Shown here piece by piece: positions 1 to 8,129 of a DNA stretch of 64,000 bases; the stretch's first letter is position 1, and the number at the start of each line of letters is the position of its first letter. A program made the position numbers and the translations under genes. A model generated the notes under the pieces. That model was not told where the DNA came from and searched no databases. It saw only the letters and a list, made by a program, of their open reading frames with translations. Source of the DNA: Pelagibius sp. CAU 1746 (lineage in GTDB: Bacteria > Pseudomonadota > Alphaproteobacteria > Kiloniellales > Kiloniellaceae); contig NZ_JBDOQT010000001.1 in assembly GCF_039839785.1 (NCBI RefSeq), positions 186,001 to 250,000 on the forward strand. Direction: 5' to 3'.

Positions 1-35
1 CGGGGGGATATTCATCAGACTGCTGCAAGATTTAT

Positions 36-49
36 TTGATGCAGGTCAA
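36..49. promoter_or_regulatory. FNR/DNR-type box 1 (TTGAT-GCAG-GTCAA)
   Basis: A 5-4-5 inverted repeat matching the FNR/DNR/NnrR consensus TTGAT-N4-ATCAA with one deviation. It lies about 165 bp before the Crp/Fnr gene at 214 in a stretch far richer in A+T than the rest of the window. Both Crp/Fnr proteins encoded here have the recognition residues expected for this site. Box by inspection; function inferred. Confidence 0.6.
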
Positions 50-148
50 TTTTTGTAGAACCATTGCTGAAACAAGGATTTGCATATCTTTTTCCTATTT
101 GGGATTAAATTTCTCATACTGTGAAATTACTATTTTTGAATTGAAGAC

Positions 149-162
149 TTGATAAACGTCAA
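149..162. promoter_or_regulatory. FNR/DNR-type box 2 (TTGAT-AAAC-GTCAA)
   Basis: A second 5-4-5 inverted repeat of the same kind, centred 58 bp before the TTG start of the Crp/Fnr gene at 214. A start site about 41 bp downstream of the centre would leave a leader of under 20 bases, so activation from this box is geometrically possible; autoregulation is the simplest reading. Together with box 1 it accounts for most of the otherwise empty first 213 bases. Confidence 0.65.
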
Positions 163-213
163 AAACGAAGATTACCTTGCCACGGTGGGGATCAGGCGAG
201 TCGGAGAGTTTCC

Positions 214-912
214 TTGAGGTCGAACGATATACCCTTGGTGCGAGAGCTGGACCTCTTCGCCGAGATGGCAGAGGCCAACTTCGACGAACTGATGCAAGCG
301 GCCTTCCTGCAGCGCTTCCCGCCGCAAGTGCAACTCATCACCGAGGGCGAGCCCCCCGACTTTCTCTACATCATGGTCGAGGGCGGCGTGGAGCTCTTCG
401 CCTCCAGCAACGGACGCGAGACCTCCATCGAGATCACGCGCCCGGTCACGACCTTCATCCTCGCGGCGGTGCTGCGCGACGCGCCCTACCTGATGTCCGG
501 GCGCACGGTGGAAAGTTCCAAGATCCTGATGGTGCCATCGGAAAACGTGCGGGCGATTTTCGCCCGCGACCACGTTTTCGCCCGCGCCGTGGTGCGCGAG
601 CTGGCAACCCGCTACCGCGGCGTGGTCAAGTCCCTGAAGAACCACAAGCTGCGCAATGCAGTGGAACGTCTGGCCAACTACCTGCTGCGGGCCGAGGCCG
701 ATCAGGGCCGCGGCGGCATCGTGCAGTTGCCGATCGACAAGCGCACCCTGGCCGCCCTCCTGGGCATGACGCCGGAGAACCTGTCCCGCGCCTTCGCCAC
801 GCTGAAACCCTATGGCGTGGAAGTGAGCGGCCGCGAGATCCGGCTGACCGAGATCGGCGACCTGCAGACCCTGGCCAAGCCCAGCCCGCTGATCGACGAC
901 CCGACCACCTGA
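214..912 (+). CDS. Crp/Fnr-family transcriptional regulator
   Basis: A 232-residue regulator with an N-terminal cyclic-nucleotide-binding-type beta barrel (about residues 15-125), a dimer helix (about 120-150) and a C-terminal winged helix. The recognition helix carries E188-N-L-S191-R192, the E-x-x-S-R signature of FNR/DNR proteins that read TTGAT half-sites. I see no cysteine in the protein, so it cannot hold an FNR-type Fe-S cluster; a heme or other NO/redox sensor, or a partner signal, is more likely. The start is TTG at 214 with GGAG about 8 bases upstream. Two matching boxes lie in its own promoter region. The effector is unknown. Confidence 0.88.
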   Translation: MRSNDIPLVRELDLFAEMAEANFDELMQAAFLQRFPPQVQLITEGEPPDFLYIMVEGGVELFASSNGRETSIEITRPVTTFILAAVLRDAPYLMSGRTVESSKILMVPSENVRAIFARDHVFARAVVRELATRYRGVVKSLKNHKLRNAVERLANYLLRAEADQGRGGIVQLPIDKRTLAALLGMTPENLSRAFATLKPYGVEVSGREIRLTEIGDLQTLAKPSPLIDDPTT

Positions 913-945
913 CCACCTGACGACAGGGACGAAAGGACGACCCCC

Positions 946-3282
946 GTGCCCGACCAGCCGCTTGGCAGCCCCGACGATGCCGCCCTGCCGCCCGCGGCCG
1001 GCGGCCTGGTGAGCACGCCGCAACGCGGCGCCATTCCGGCGGAAGAGTTGGGCTCGGTGAGCCTGACGCCGGGCGGGGACTTCGTCGCCGGCAGCCACCA
1101 GACCTTTACCCTGGTCTACACCGCCGGCAAGTTCGGCATCGACGACTCCGGCTCGCTGCGCATCTGCTTCCGCTTCGCCAGCGACCAGACCCGCCCGCAG
1201 TTCGAGAATCCGCAAGGGCCGAACTACACCACCATCGTCGCCTCCAACTCCGCGGTGCTGCAATACCACTACGACCCCAAGGGCAACGTGCGACCCTGGG
1301 ACCGCACCCTCTATATAAAGGTGGTGCGCGGCTTCCTGCGCGAGGGCGACACCATCACGGTGACCTTCGGCGACCGCTCCCAGGGCTCGCCCGGCATGCG
1401 CCTGCAGACCTTCTGCGAGGACAGCTTCGAGTTCCACACCCTGGTCGACCCCATCGCCACCTACTGCTACCAGCCGCTGCCCGAGCAGCCGACGATCCGC
1501 ATCGTCCCCGGCGCGCCGGAAAGCTTCGTCGCCGTACTGCCGACGCTGAGACGCTGCGGAGAGCCCTTCGCGCTGAAGATCAAGGCCGAGGACCTCTGGG
1601 GCAACCCGACGGACAAATGCGACGCGGTGCTGCGCCTGGACAGCAACCTGCCGGTCGACGGCCTGCCGGAGACGCTGCGCCTGGCGCCCGGCGCCTTCGC
1701 CGCCACGGTGGAGGGCTTGAGTGTCGCAGCGCCCGGCGAGCTGCGCCTGCGCCTGCTGCACAAGGACGGCAGCCTGGCGGCGGAAGCCAATCCCCTACGG
1801 ATCGTCGAAGACGCAGCGCTGGTGCACTTCTGGGGCGACCTGCACGGCCAGTCCGAGGAGACCATCGGCACCGGCAGCGCCCGGCAGTACTTCGCCTTCG
1901 CCCGCGACCGCGCCTTCCTGGACGCCACCGGCCATCAGGGCAACGATTTCCAGATCACCACGCCTTTCTGGCGTGAGCTCGATGCCCTCTGCGCCGAGTT
2001 CGACCGGCCCGGCAGCTTCGTCACCGTTCCCGGCTACGAATGGTCCGGCAACACCGGCCTGGGCGGCGACCGCAACATCTACTTTCCCGAGGAGGGGCGC
2101 ACCCTGAGGCGCTCCTCCCACGCCCTGGTCGAGGACCGCTCCGACATCGCCAGCGACGCCAACAGCGCCGCCGAGCTGTTCCAGGCCCTGGCCGACAACG
2201 AGGAGTGGGACGTGGTCGGCTACGCCCACTGCGGCGGGCGCTACGCCGACGTGAAGATGGCGCACGACGGCCGCTTCGAGAAATCCATGGAGGTGCACAG
2301 CTCCTGGGGCAGCTTCGAATGGCTGGTGCAGGACGCCTTCGAGATGGGCTACCGCACCGGCATCGTCGCCAACTCCGACGGCCACAAGGGGCGTCCCGGC
2401 GCCAGCTATCCCGGCGCGTCGCTGTTCGGCGCCGTCGGCGGCCTGACCTGCTTCCTGACCGAGGAACTGAGCCGCGCGGCGATCCTCGACTGCCTGCGCA
2501 AGCGCCATCACTACGCCACCACCGGCGGCCACGGCGGCCGCCTTTTCATCGATGTGCGGGCGAGCCTGGGCGGTGAGGGCACCCTCTACCACGACGATCC
2601 GCGCCTCGGCCCCAGCGAAGGCCGGCCGGCGCGCGAGGCGATCATGGGCGACATCGTCCACCTGCCGGAAGGCGAGGTGGAATTGCGGGTGGACATCGCC
2701 GCCGCGGCGCCGATCGAGCGGGTCGACCTCTTCAACGGCCTGGAGCACCTGGAAACGCTGCGCCCCTACGGCGCCCAGGACCTGGGCGACCGCATCCGCG
2801 TCGTCTGGGAGGGCGCCGAGTACCGCGGCCGCTTCCGCCAGGTCATCTGGGACGGCCGCGCGCACCTCTCCGGCAACAGCATCGCCGCGGCCCGCCCTAT
2901 CAACTTCTTCAACCGCGACAAGACCCTGGACCAGATCTCGGAGACCGAGTTGGCCTGGCGGGCGCTGACCACCGGCAACATCGGCGGCTTCGACCTCTGG
3001 GTGGCCGATCCCTACGGCGGCACCCTGAAGATCGAGACGCCGCTGGTGAAGTGCGGCCTGCCGCTGGAGGAGATCGGCCTGGAGGATGAGGTCTTCGACG
3101 AAAGCGGGGTGCTGCCGCGCACCCTGAAGGTCTTCCGGCTGCCGGGCGAGAACCCGCACCGCAGGATGGCTTTCACGCGGCGCATCGAACTGCGCACCCA
3201 GGGCGACAACCCGATCTACATCCGGGTGACGCAGGAGGACGGCACGCTGGCCTGGACCAGTCCGATCTACCTCTACCGCTGA
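946..3282 (+). CDS. PHP-like / DUF3604-type putative metal-dependent hydrolase
   Basis: A 778-residue soluble protein with no signal peptide, starting at GTG 946, 33 bp after the Crp/Fnr gene and probably cotranscribed with it. The first 280 residues look like beta-sandwich modules. After that come histidine- and aspartate-rich motifs in the order seen in PHP/DUF3604 proteins: W-G-D-L-H-G-Q, G-H-Q-G-N-D-F, G-Y-E-W, Y-A-H-C-G-G and N-S-D-G-H-K-G-R. These could bind two or three metal ions. The usual D-L-H-x-H-T opening is altered to D-L-H-G-Q, so the metal site may differ from standard PHP phosphoesterases. The substrate is unknown. Confidence 0.7.
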   Translation: MPDQPLGSPDDAALPPAAGGLVSTPQRGAIPAEELGSVSLTPGGDFVAGSHQTFTLVYTAGKFGIDDSGSLRICFRFASDQTRPQFENPQGPNYTTIVASNSAVLQYHYDPKGNVRPWDRTLYIKVVRGFLREGDTITVTFGDRSQGSPGMRLQTFCEDSFEFHTLVDPIATYCYQPLPEQPTIRIVPGAPESFVAVLPTLRRCGEPFALKIKAEDLWGNPTDKCDAVLRLDSNLPVDGLPETLRLAPGAFAATVEGLSVAAPGELRLRLLHKDGSLAAEANPLRIVEDAALVHFWGDLHGQSEETIGTGSARQYFAFARDRAFLDATGHQGNDFQITTPFWRELDALCAEFDRPGSFVTVPGYEWSGNTGLGGDRNIYFPEEGRTLRRSSHALVEDRSDIASDANSAAELFQALADNEEWDVVGYAHCGGRYADVKMAHDGRFEKSMEVHSSWGSFEWLVQDAFEMGYRTGIVANSDGHKGRPGASYPGASLFGAVGGLTCFLTEELSRAAILDCLRKRHHYATTGGHGGRLFIDVRASLGGEGTLYHDDPRLGPSEGRPAREAIMGDIVHLPEGEVELRVDIAAAAPIERVDLFNGLEHLETLRPYGAQDLGDRIRVVWEGAEYRGRFRQVIWDGRAHLSGNSIAAARPINFFNRDKTLDQISETELAWRALTTGNIGGFDLWVADPYGGTLKIETPLVKCGLPLEEIGLEDEVFDESGVLPRTLKVFRLPGENPHRRMAFTRRIELRTQGDNPIYIRVTQEDGTLAWTSPIYLYR

Positions 3283-3307
3283 CTGCGGGCAACGCCGCAA
3301 GACGCGC

Positions 3308-3349
3308 TTGACCCACGTCAATGTGGTGGCCCGCCGGACCGCCTAACGT
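3308..3349 (+). promoter_or_regulatory. FNR/DNR-type box 3 with -10-like TAACGT before the 2-oxoacid dehydrogenase operon
   Basis: The box TTGAC-CCAC-GTCAA spans 3308-3321. A -10-like TAACGT sits at 3344-3349, placing the box centre close to -41.5 from a start near 3356. That is the classical class II activator position of FNR-family proteins. The first gene starts at 3392, giving a leader of about 36 bases. Sequence and spacing are visible; activation is inferred. Confidence 0.65.
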
Positions 3350-3391
3350 CATGCTGGGAACGAATCGCCGTCAACGAAAGGCGCCCGTGGC

Positions 3392-4462
3392 ATGCCGCAG
3401 GTTGCGTCCTTCAGCATCGACTATACCGGCTTCCTGGACGCGCAGGGCAAGGCTCTGGGCGCGCTGCCCGCCTTCGCCCGGAACGTCGAGACTCTGACCC
3501 GTCTCTACAAGGCCATGGTGCTGACCCGCAGCTTCGACGCCAAGGCGGTGTCGCTGCAGCGCACGGGGCGGCTCGGCACCTTCGCCTCCTCCCTGGGCCA
3601 GGAGGCGGTGGCCGTCGGCCTGGGCGATGCCCTGCGCCCGGAAGACGTCCTGCTGCCGTCCTTCCGCGAACAGGGCGCACAGTTCCTGCGCGGCGTCGCC
3701 ATGACCGACCTGCTGCTCTACTGGGGCGGCGACGAACGCGGCAGCGACTATGCCGGACCGCGCCAGGACTTTCCGATCTGCGTGCCGGTCGGAACGCAAG
3801 CGCCCCACGCCGCCGGCGTCGCGCTGGCCTTTAAGCTGCGCGGTGAGGCGCGGGTGGCGGCCTGCGTCTTCGGCGACGGCGCGACCTCGCGCGGCGACGT
3901 CTACGAGGCCATGAACTTCGCCGCCCTGCAGGCCTTGCCGCTGGTCTTCGTCATCAACAACAACCAGTGGGCCATTTCCGTGCCGCGCGCGCGGCAGACC
4001 GCGGCGGAAACCCTGGCGCAGAAAGCCGTCGCCGCCGGCATGCCCGGCGCACAGGTCGACGGCAACGACGTCATCGCCGTGCGCCATGTGGTGGGCGAGG
4101 CCGTCGAGCGGGCGCGCCGTGGCGGCGGGCCGGCGCTGGTCGAGGCCCTGACCTACCGCCTCAGCGACCACACCACGGCGGACGACGCCGGCCGCTACCG
4201 CGACGATGCCGAGGTCAGCGCACGCTGGAAGCAGGACCCCGTCGCCCGCCTGCGGACCTATCTCGGCGAGGCCGGCCACTGGACCAAGGCGGCGGAGGAG
4301 GCGCTGATCGAGGACTGCGCGGCGCAGGTCGCGGCGGCGGCGGAAGACTACCTCGCGACTCCCCCTCTGCCGCCGGCGGCCATGTTCGACCACCTCTACG
4401 CGGAGCTGCCGGCCGCCCTCCGGGCGCAGCGCGACGCAGCGGCGGAGAGTGAAGAAGGATGA
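3392..4462 (+). CDS. Thiamine-diphosphate-dependent 2-oxoacid dehydrogenase E1, alpha subunit
   Basis: A 356-residue E1 alpha subunit, which decarboxylates a 2-oxoacid with thiamine diphosphate. The ThDP/Mg motif is clear: G-D-G-A-T-S-R-G-D followed about 25 residues later by V-I-N-N-N-Q-W-A-I-S. It overlaps the E1 beta gene by the four bases ATGA, indicating translational coupling. The family covers pyruvate, acetoin and branched-chain 2-oxoacids. The leucine-type dehydrogenase at the operon end favours branched-chain substrates, and pseudomonads have a comparable E1a-E1b-E2 plus leucine dehydrogenase cluster annotated as pyruvate dehydrogenase-like, so the substrate stays open. A DNR-type box precedes the operon. 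Confidence 0.9.
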   Translation: MPQVASFSIDYTGFLDAQGKALGALPAFARNVETLTRLYKAMVLTRSFDAKAVSLQRTGRLGTFASSLGQEAVAVGLGDALRPEDVLLPSFREQGAQFLRGVAMTDLLLYWGGDERGSDYAGPRQDFPICVPVGTQAPHAAGVALAFKLRGEARVAACVFGDGATSRGDVYEAMNFAALQALPLVFVINNNQWAISVPRARQTAAETLAQKAVAAGMPGAQVDGNDVIAVRHVVGEAVERARRGGGPALVEALTYRLSDHTTADDAGRYRDDAEVSARWKQDPVARLRTYLGEAGHWTKAAEEALIEDCAAQVAAAAEDYLATPPLPPAAMFDHLYAELPAALRAQRDAAAESEEG

Positions 4463-5439
4463 GCGAACTGACTCTCGTCGAAGCCGTGCGCCTGGCTCTG
4501 GCCCGCGCCATGGGCGACGACGAGACGGTGCTGCTGCTGGGCGAGGACGTCGGCATCGACGGCGGCGTCTTCCGCGCCACCGAGGGGCTGCTCGCGCGCT
4601 TCGGCGCGGCGCGGGTGATCGACACGCCGCTGTCGGAGTCCCTCTTTACCGGCCTGGCCGTCGGGCTCGGCGCCCAGGGGTTCCGTCCGGTGATCGAGTA
4701 CCAGTTCATGGGCTTCATGTACCCGGCCATCGACCAGGTGCTGAACCACGCCGGGCGCCTGCGCAACCGCACCCGCGGACGCCTCTCCTGCCCCATGGTG
4801 ATCCGTGCGCCCTACGGCGGCGGCATCCACGCGCCGGAGCATCACTCGGAAAGCATGGAGGCCCTCTTTGCCCACATCCCCGGCATCCGCGTGGTGATCC
4901 CCTCCTCCCCGGCCAAGGCCTACGGCCTGCTGCTGGCCGCGATCCGCGATCCCGATCCGGTGGTTTTCCTGGAGCCCAAACGCATCTACCGGGCGACCAA
5001 GGAAGAGGTCTGCGACGACGGCAGCGCCCTGCCGCTCGACACCTGCTTTACCCTGCGCGAGGGCCGCGACGTGACCCTGGTCTCCTGGGGCGCCATGCTG
5101 CGGGAAACCCTGGCGGCGGCGGAGACCCTGGCCGCCGAGGGCAAGGAGGCCGAAGTGATCGACGTCGCCACCCTGAAGCCTTTGGACATGGACACCATCC
5201 TCGCCTCGGTGGCGCGCACGGGGCGCTGCGTCATCGTCCAGGAAGCACCCTTGAGCGGCGGGGTCGGCGCCGAGATCGCCGCCGGCCTGGCCGACCGCGG
5301 GCTGGTCGACCTGCTGGCGCCCGTCGGGCGCGTCGCCGGCTACGACACGGTGATGCCGCTGCCGCGCCTGGAAGCCCACTACATGCCCACGGAGCAGCGA
5401 ATCCTGCGCAAAGCGCGCGAGACGCTGGCCTACACATGA
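4459..5439 (+). CDS. 2-oxoacid dehydrogenase E1, beta subunit
   Basis: A 326-residue transketolase-like subunit, the usual length for E1 beta, pairing with the alpha subunit encoded immediately upstream. Family features include L-L-G-E-D-V-G near the N terminus, the F-M-G-F-M-Y-P segment around residue 80, H-H-S-E-S-M-E-A, and a C-terminal transketolase domain ending in P-L-P-R-L-E-A. Its start lies inside the stop region of E1 alpha and its stop overlaps the E2 start as ATGA, so all three subunits are coupled at translation. Confidence 0.92.
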   Translation: MSELTLVEAVRLALARAMGDDETVLLLGEDVGIDGGVFRATEGLLARFGAARVIDTPLSESLFTGLAVGLGAQGFRPVIEYQFMGFMYPAIDQVLNHAGRLRNRTRGRLSCPMVIRAPYGGGIHAPEHHSESMEALFAHIPGIRVVIPSSPAKAYGLLLAAIRDPDPVVFLEPKRIYRATKEEVCDDGSALPLDTCFTLREGRDVTLVSWGAMLRETLAAAETLAAEGKEAEVIDVATLKPLDMDTILASVARTGRCVIVQEAPLSGGVGAEIAAGLADRGLVDLLAPVGRVAGYDTVMPLPRLEAHYMPTEQRILRKARETLAYT

Positions 5440-6548
5440 CGACCTTCAAGCTGCCCGATCTCGGCGAAGGCCTGCAGGATGCGGAAATCGTCTCCTGGCA
5501 CGTCGGGCCCGGCGACCGTGTGGTGGCCGACCAGCCCCTGGTCTCGGTGGAGACCGACAAGGCGGTGGTGGAGATCCCCTCGCCCCAGTCCGGACGCATC
5601 GCCAAGACCTTCGGGGCGCCCGGCGACATCGTCGAGATCGGCGCGCCGCTGGTCGAGTTCGAGAGCGCGGCCGCCGAAGACAAGGGCACCGTGGTCGGCA
5701 GCATCGCGGCGGCGGAACAGCCGAAGGCCGCGCCCGGGAAAGCCGCCGCAGCCGAGACGGCGAAGACCGGCCCCGGTGTGAAGGCCGCCCCCGCCGTGCG
5801 CGCCCTGGCCAAGCGCCTGGGCGTCGACCTCTCCCACGTGGCGGCCAGCGGACCGGAGGGCGCGGTGCTGGCCAGCGACGTGGAGCGCGCCGCCGCCGCT
5901 ATTGGAGCGGCCGGACCGCCGGAACCGCTGCGCGGCGTGCGCCGGGCCATGGCGCTCAACATGGCCCGCGCCCATGCCGAGGTGGTGCCGGCCACGGTGA
6001 CGGAAGAGGCCGACATTCATGCCTGGGCGCAAGGCAGCGACGCCACGCTGCGCCTGGTGCGCGCCATCGTCGCCGGCTGCGCGGCCGAGCCGGCGCTGAA
6101 CGCCTGGTTCCTGGGTATGGAGACCGGGCGCCGCCTGCACGACAGGGTCGACCTGGGCATCGCCATGGACACCGAGGACGGCCTTTTCGTGCCGGTGCTG
6201 CGCGATGTCGGCGGGCGCACCACCGCCGACCTGCGCCAGGGCCTCGAGCGCATGAAGGCCGACGTGCGCGCGCGCCGCGTGCCGCCGAAGGAACTGCGCG
6301 GCCAGACCATCACCCTCTCCAACTTCGGCATGTTCGGCGGCCGCCACGCGGCCCTGGTGGTGCTGCCGCCCCAGGTGGCGATCCTCGGCGCCGGCCGCAT
6401 CGCCGAGCGCGCCGTGGCCTATGATGGCCGGCTCGCGGTGCGCCGCGTGCTGCCGCTGTCGCTCACCTTCGACCACCGCGCCGTGATGGGCGGCGAAGCC
6501 TCACGCTTCCTCGCCACCGCGGTGCGGGATCTCGAACAGCCGGAATGA
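5436..6548 (+). CDS. 2-oxoacid dehydrogenase E2, lipoyl acyltransferase
   Basis: A 370-residue acyltransferase. The start is ATG 5436, overlapping the E1 beta stop; the same frame is open further upstream but reads through the neighbouring gene without E2 homology. An N-terminal lipoyl domain carries the lipoylated K42 in S-V-E-T-D-K-A. An alanine/proline-rich linker follows, then an E1/E3-binding domain (about 118-155) and a catalytic core ending in F-D-H-R-A-V-M-G-G, the D-H-R-x-x-x-G active-site motif. It is a little shorter than typical E2 proteins because of one lipoyl domain and a short linker. No E3 (dihydrolipoamide dehydrogenase) gene is nearby, so E3 must come from elsewhere. Confidence 0.9.
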   Translation: MTTFKLPDLGEGLQDAEIVSWHVGPGDRVVADQPLVSVETDKAVVEIPSPQSGRIAKTFGAPGDIVEIGAPLVEFESAAAEDKGTVVGSIAAAEQPKAAPGKAAAAETAKTGPGVKAAPAVRALAKRLGVDLSHVAASGPEGAVLASDVERAAAAIGAAGPPEPLRGVRRAMALNMARAHAEVVPATVTEEADIHAWAQGSDATLRLVRAIVAGCAAEPALNAWFLGMETGRRLHDRVDLGIAMDTEDGLFVPVLRDVGGRTTADLRQGLERMKADVRARRVPPKELRGQTITLSNFGMFGGRHAALVVLPPQVAILGAGRIAERAVAYDGRLAVRRVLPLSLTFDHRAVMGGEASRFLATAVRDLEQPE

Positions 6549-6563
6549 CTTGAGGAACTGCCG

Positions 6564-7670
6564 ATGGAGGACGCTTTCCGCTTCTGCGACAATCTGGGCC
6601 CCGCCAAGGTCATCCACATCTACGAGACCCACAGCGGCCTCAACGCCATCCTGGTGGTCGACAACGTGGCGCGCGGCCCGGCCATCGGCGGCGTGCGCAT
6701 GGCCCCCGACGTCTCCACCGAGGAATGCTTCCGCCTGGCCCGCGCCATGACCTTCAAGAATGCCGCAGCGGACCTGCGCCACGGCGGCGGCAAGGCGGTG
6801 ATCGTCGGCGACCCCCGGATGCCGCCGGAAGGAAAGGCACGGCTGATCCGCGCCTTCGCCGCCGCCATCGCCGAGGTGAGCGACTATATCCCCGGACCGG
6901 ACATGGGCACCGACGAGACCTGCATGGCCTGGATCCACGACGAGATCGGCCGCTGCGTCGGCCTGCCTTCCGTCCTGGGCGGCATCCCCCTGGACGAGAT
7001 CGGCGCCACCGGCTTCGGCCTCAGCATCGCCGTCGACGTGGCGCGCGGCTTCTGCGACCTGGACCTGCAAGGCGCGCGCGTCGCGGTGCAGGGCTTCGGC
7101 TCCGTCGGCAGGCACGCCGCGCGCTTCCTGGCCGAGAAGGGGGCGGTTCTGGTGGCCGCTGCCGATTCCAAGGTGACGCTCGCCGATCCCGCGGGCCTCG
7201 ACATCGAGGCGCTGGCCGCACTCAAGGACTCCGGCAGGAACCTGGGCGACCACCCGGCCGGCGAAAAGCTGGACCGCGACGCCGTGGTCGGCGTCGACTG
7301 CGACATCTGGATTCCCGCCGCCCGCCCCGACGTCATCCGCGAGGACAATGTCGACCAGGTGAAAGCGAAGCTGGTGGTGGAAGGCGCCAACATTCCCGTC
7401 ACCGCGGAGGCCGAGGCGGCGCTGCACGACCGCGGCGTCCTCGTCATCCCGGACTTCATCGCCAACGCCGGCGGCGTCATCTGCGGCGCTGTCGAGTTTG
7501 CCGGCGGCGGCGAGCGCCAGGCCTTCGACGCCATCGAGGAGAAGGTACGCCGCAACACCCGCGCGGTGCTGGAGGCCAGCCGCGACGACAGAGTGGCGCC
7601 CCGCGCCGCCGCCGTCACCCTGGCCCGTCAGAGGGTCGAGGCCGCCACGGCCCTGCGCCGCTGGGCCTAG
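6564..7670 (+). CDS. Leucine/valine/phenylalanine-type (Glu/Leu/Phe/Val family) dehydrogenase
   Basis: A 368-residue NAD(P)-dependent amino-acid dehydrogenase that oxidatively deaminates an amino acid to the 2-oxoacid. The N-terminal substrate domain has G-G-G-K-A-V-I with catalytic K77 and the P-G-P-D-M-G-T-D-E segment. The C-terminal Rossmann domain opens with Q-G-F-G-S-V-G. It lies 15 bp after E2 with a weak TGAGGA ribosome site, so it belongs to the operon. Its product would be the substrate of the E1-E2 enzyme encoded before it, the logic of branched-chain amino acid oxidation. Leu versus Phe specificity cannot be read from the sequence alone. Confidence 0.88.
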   Translation: MEDAFRFCDNLGPAKVIHIYETHSGLNAILVVDNVARGPAIGGVRMAPDVSTEECFRLARAMTFKNAAADLRHGGGKAVIVGDPRMPPEGKARLIRAFAAAIAEVSDYIPGPDMGTDETCMAWIHDEIGRCVGLPSVLGGIPLDEIGATGFGLSIAVDVARGFCDLDLQGARVAVQGFGSVGRHAARFLAEKGAVLVAAADSKVTLADPAGLDIEALAALKDSGRNLGDHPAGEKLDRDAVVGVDCDIWIPAARPDVIREDNVDQVKAKLVVEGANIPVTAEAEAALHDRGVLVIPDFIANAGGVICGAVEFAGGGERQAFDAIEEKVRRNTRAVLEASRDDRVAPRAAAVTLARQRVEAATALRRWA

Positions 7671-7957
7671 AGACCGCGGGGATGCCCGGCAGCGCCGGCC
7701 CGCCGGTCCTGCGCGGCGCGGGCTTCTTCATAGACCCGCGCGACGATCTCGTTTCTCTCAAGGCCCAGACGCTTGAGGTCGGCGTCACTGAGCGACGACA
7801 GCCGGTCAATGGCGCGGCTGACGCTGCGCCAGAAGAAAACCGCGGCGACCCAGGCGCCCAGCGCCGCCCAGGCACGGGCCAGGAGGCCGCGCCCGGTGCC
7901 GCCGGCGGAGAGGGCGCCGGTCAGCGCCGCGTCCTGGCTTTTCGCATGAGAGGCCAT
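7667..7957 (-). CDS. DUF1127 domain protein
   Basis: A 96-residue protein with a central hydrophobic/aromatic stretch (A-W-V-A-A-V-F-F-W-R) and a C-terminal DUF1127 motif: L-S-S-L-S-D-A-D-L-K-R-L-G-L, then R-x-E-I. DUF1127 proteins are small, basic and common in alphaproteobacteria; some act in phosphate, carbon or RNA-linked regulation. It converges on the dehydrogenase gene with a four-base tail overlap, so the two could interfere at termination. The role here is unknown. Confidence 0.8.
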   Translation of the reverse strand: MASHAKSQDAALTGALSAGGTGRGLLARAWAALGAWVAAVFFWRSVSRAIDRLSSLSDADLKRLGLERNEIVARVYEEARAAQDRRAGAAGHPRGL

Positions 7958-8110
7958 CTTTCCTTCTCCCGGTCCCCGCGCGCCGCTGCGGATGCTCGAT
8001 ACCGGCGATCCGGCCGGCGCAGCGCGGGACCCTGGCTGCCGTCAAAGAAATTTCCCCCTCTGACTACTGGCCTGGGATGCAGATATCCAATATATTGATA
8101 GACCGTTATT

Positions 8111-8127
8111 CATATCGAACCGATATG
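8111..8127. promoter_or_regulatory. Perfect 7-3-7 palindrome over the LysR-gene leader
   Basis: The sequence CATATCG-AAC-CGATATG forms a perfect inverted repeat ending two bases before the ATG of the LysR gene at 8130. It occupies the place of the ribosome-binding site, so a protein bound here, or the hairpin in RNA, would block expression. It is a candidate autoregulatory site. Nearby AT-rich sequence (8090-8110) contains further partial repeats. Confidence 0.5.
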
Positions 8128-8129
8128 TC

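Noticed and set aside
172-1761. Long minus-strand open frame opposite the Crp/Fnr and PHP-like genes
   Set aside because: High-GC shadow frame with low-complexity composition and no domain. The plus-strand genes explain the sequence.
3282-3307. Terminator after the PHP-like gene
   Set aside because: Only a weak five-base stem (TGCGG / CCGCA) and no T-run.
4449-5435. Upstream extension of the E2 frame
   Set aside because: The frame is open but its translation is arginine/glycine-rich nonsense inside E1 beta. ATG 5436 overlaps the E1 beta stop and starts the lipoyl domain.
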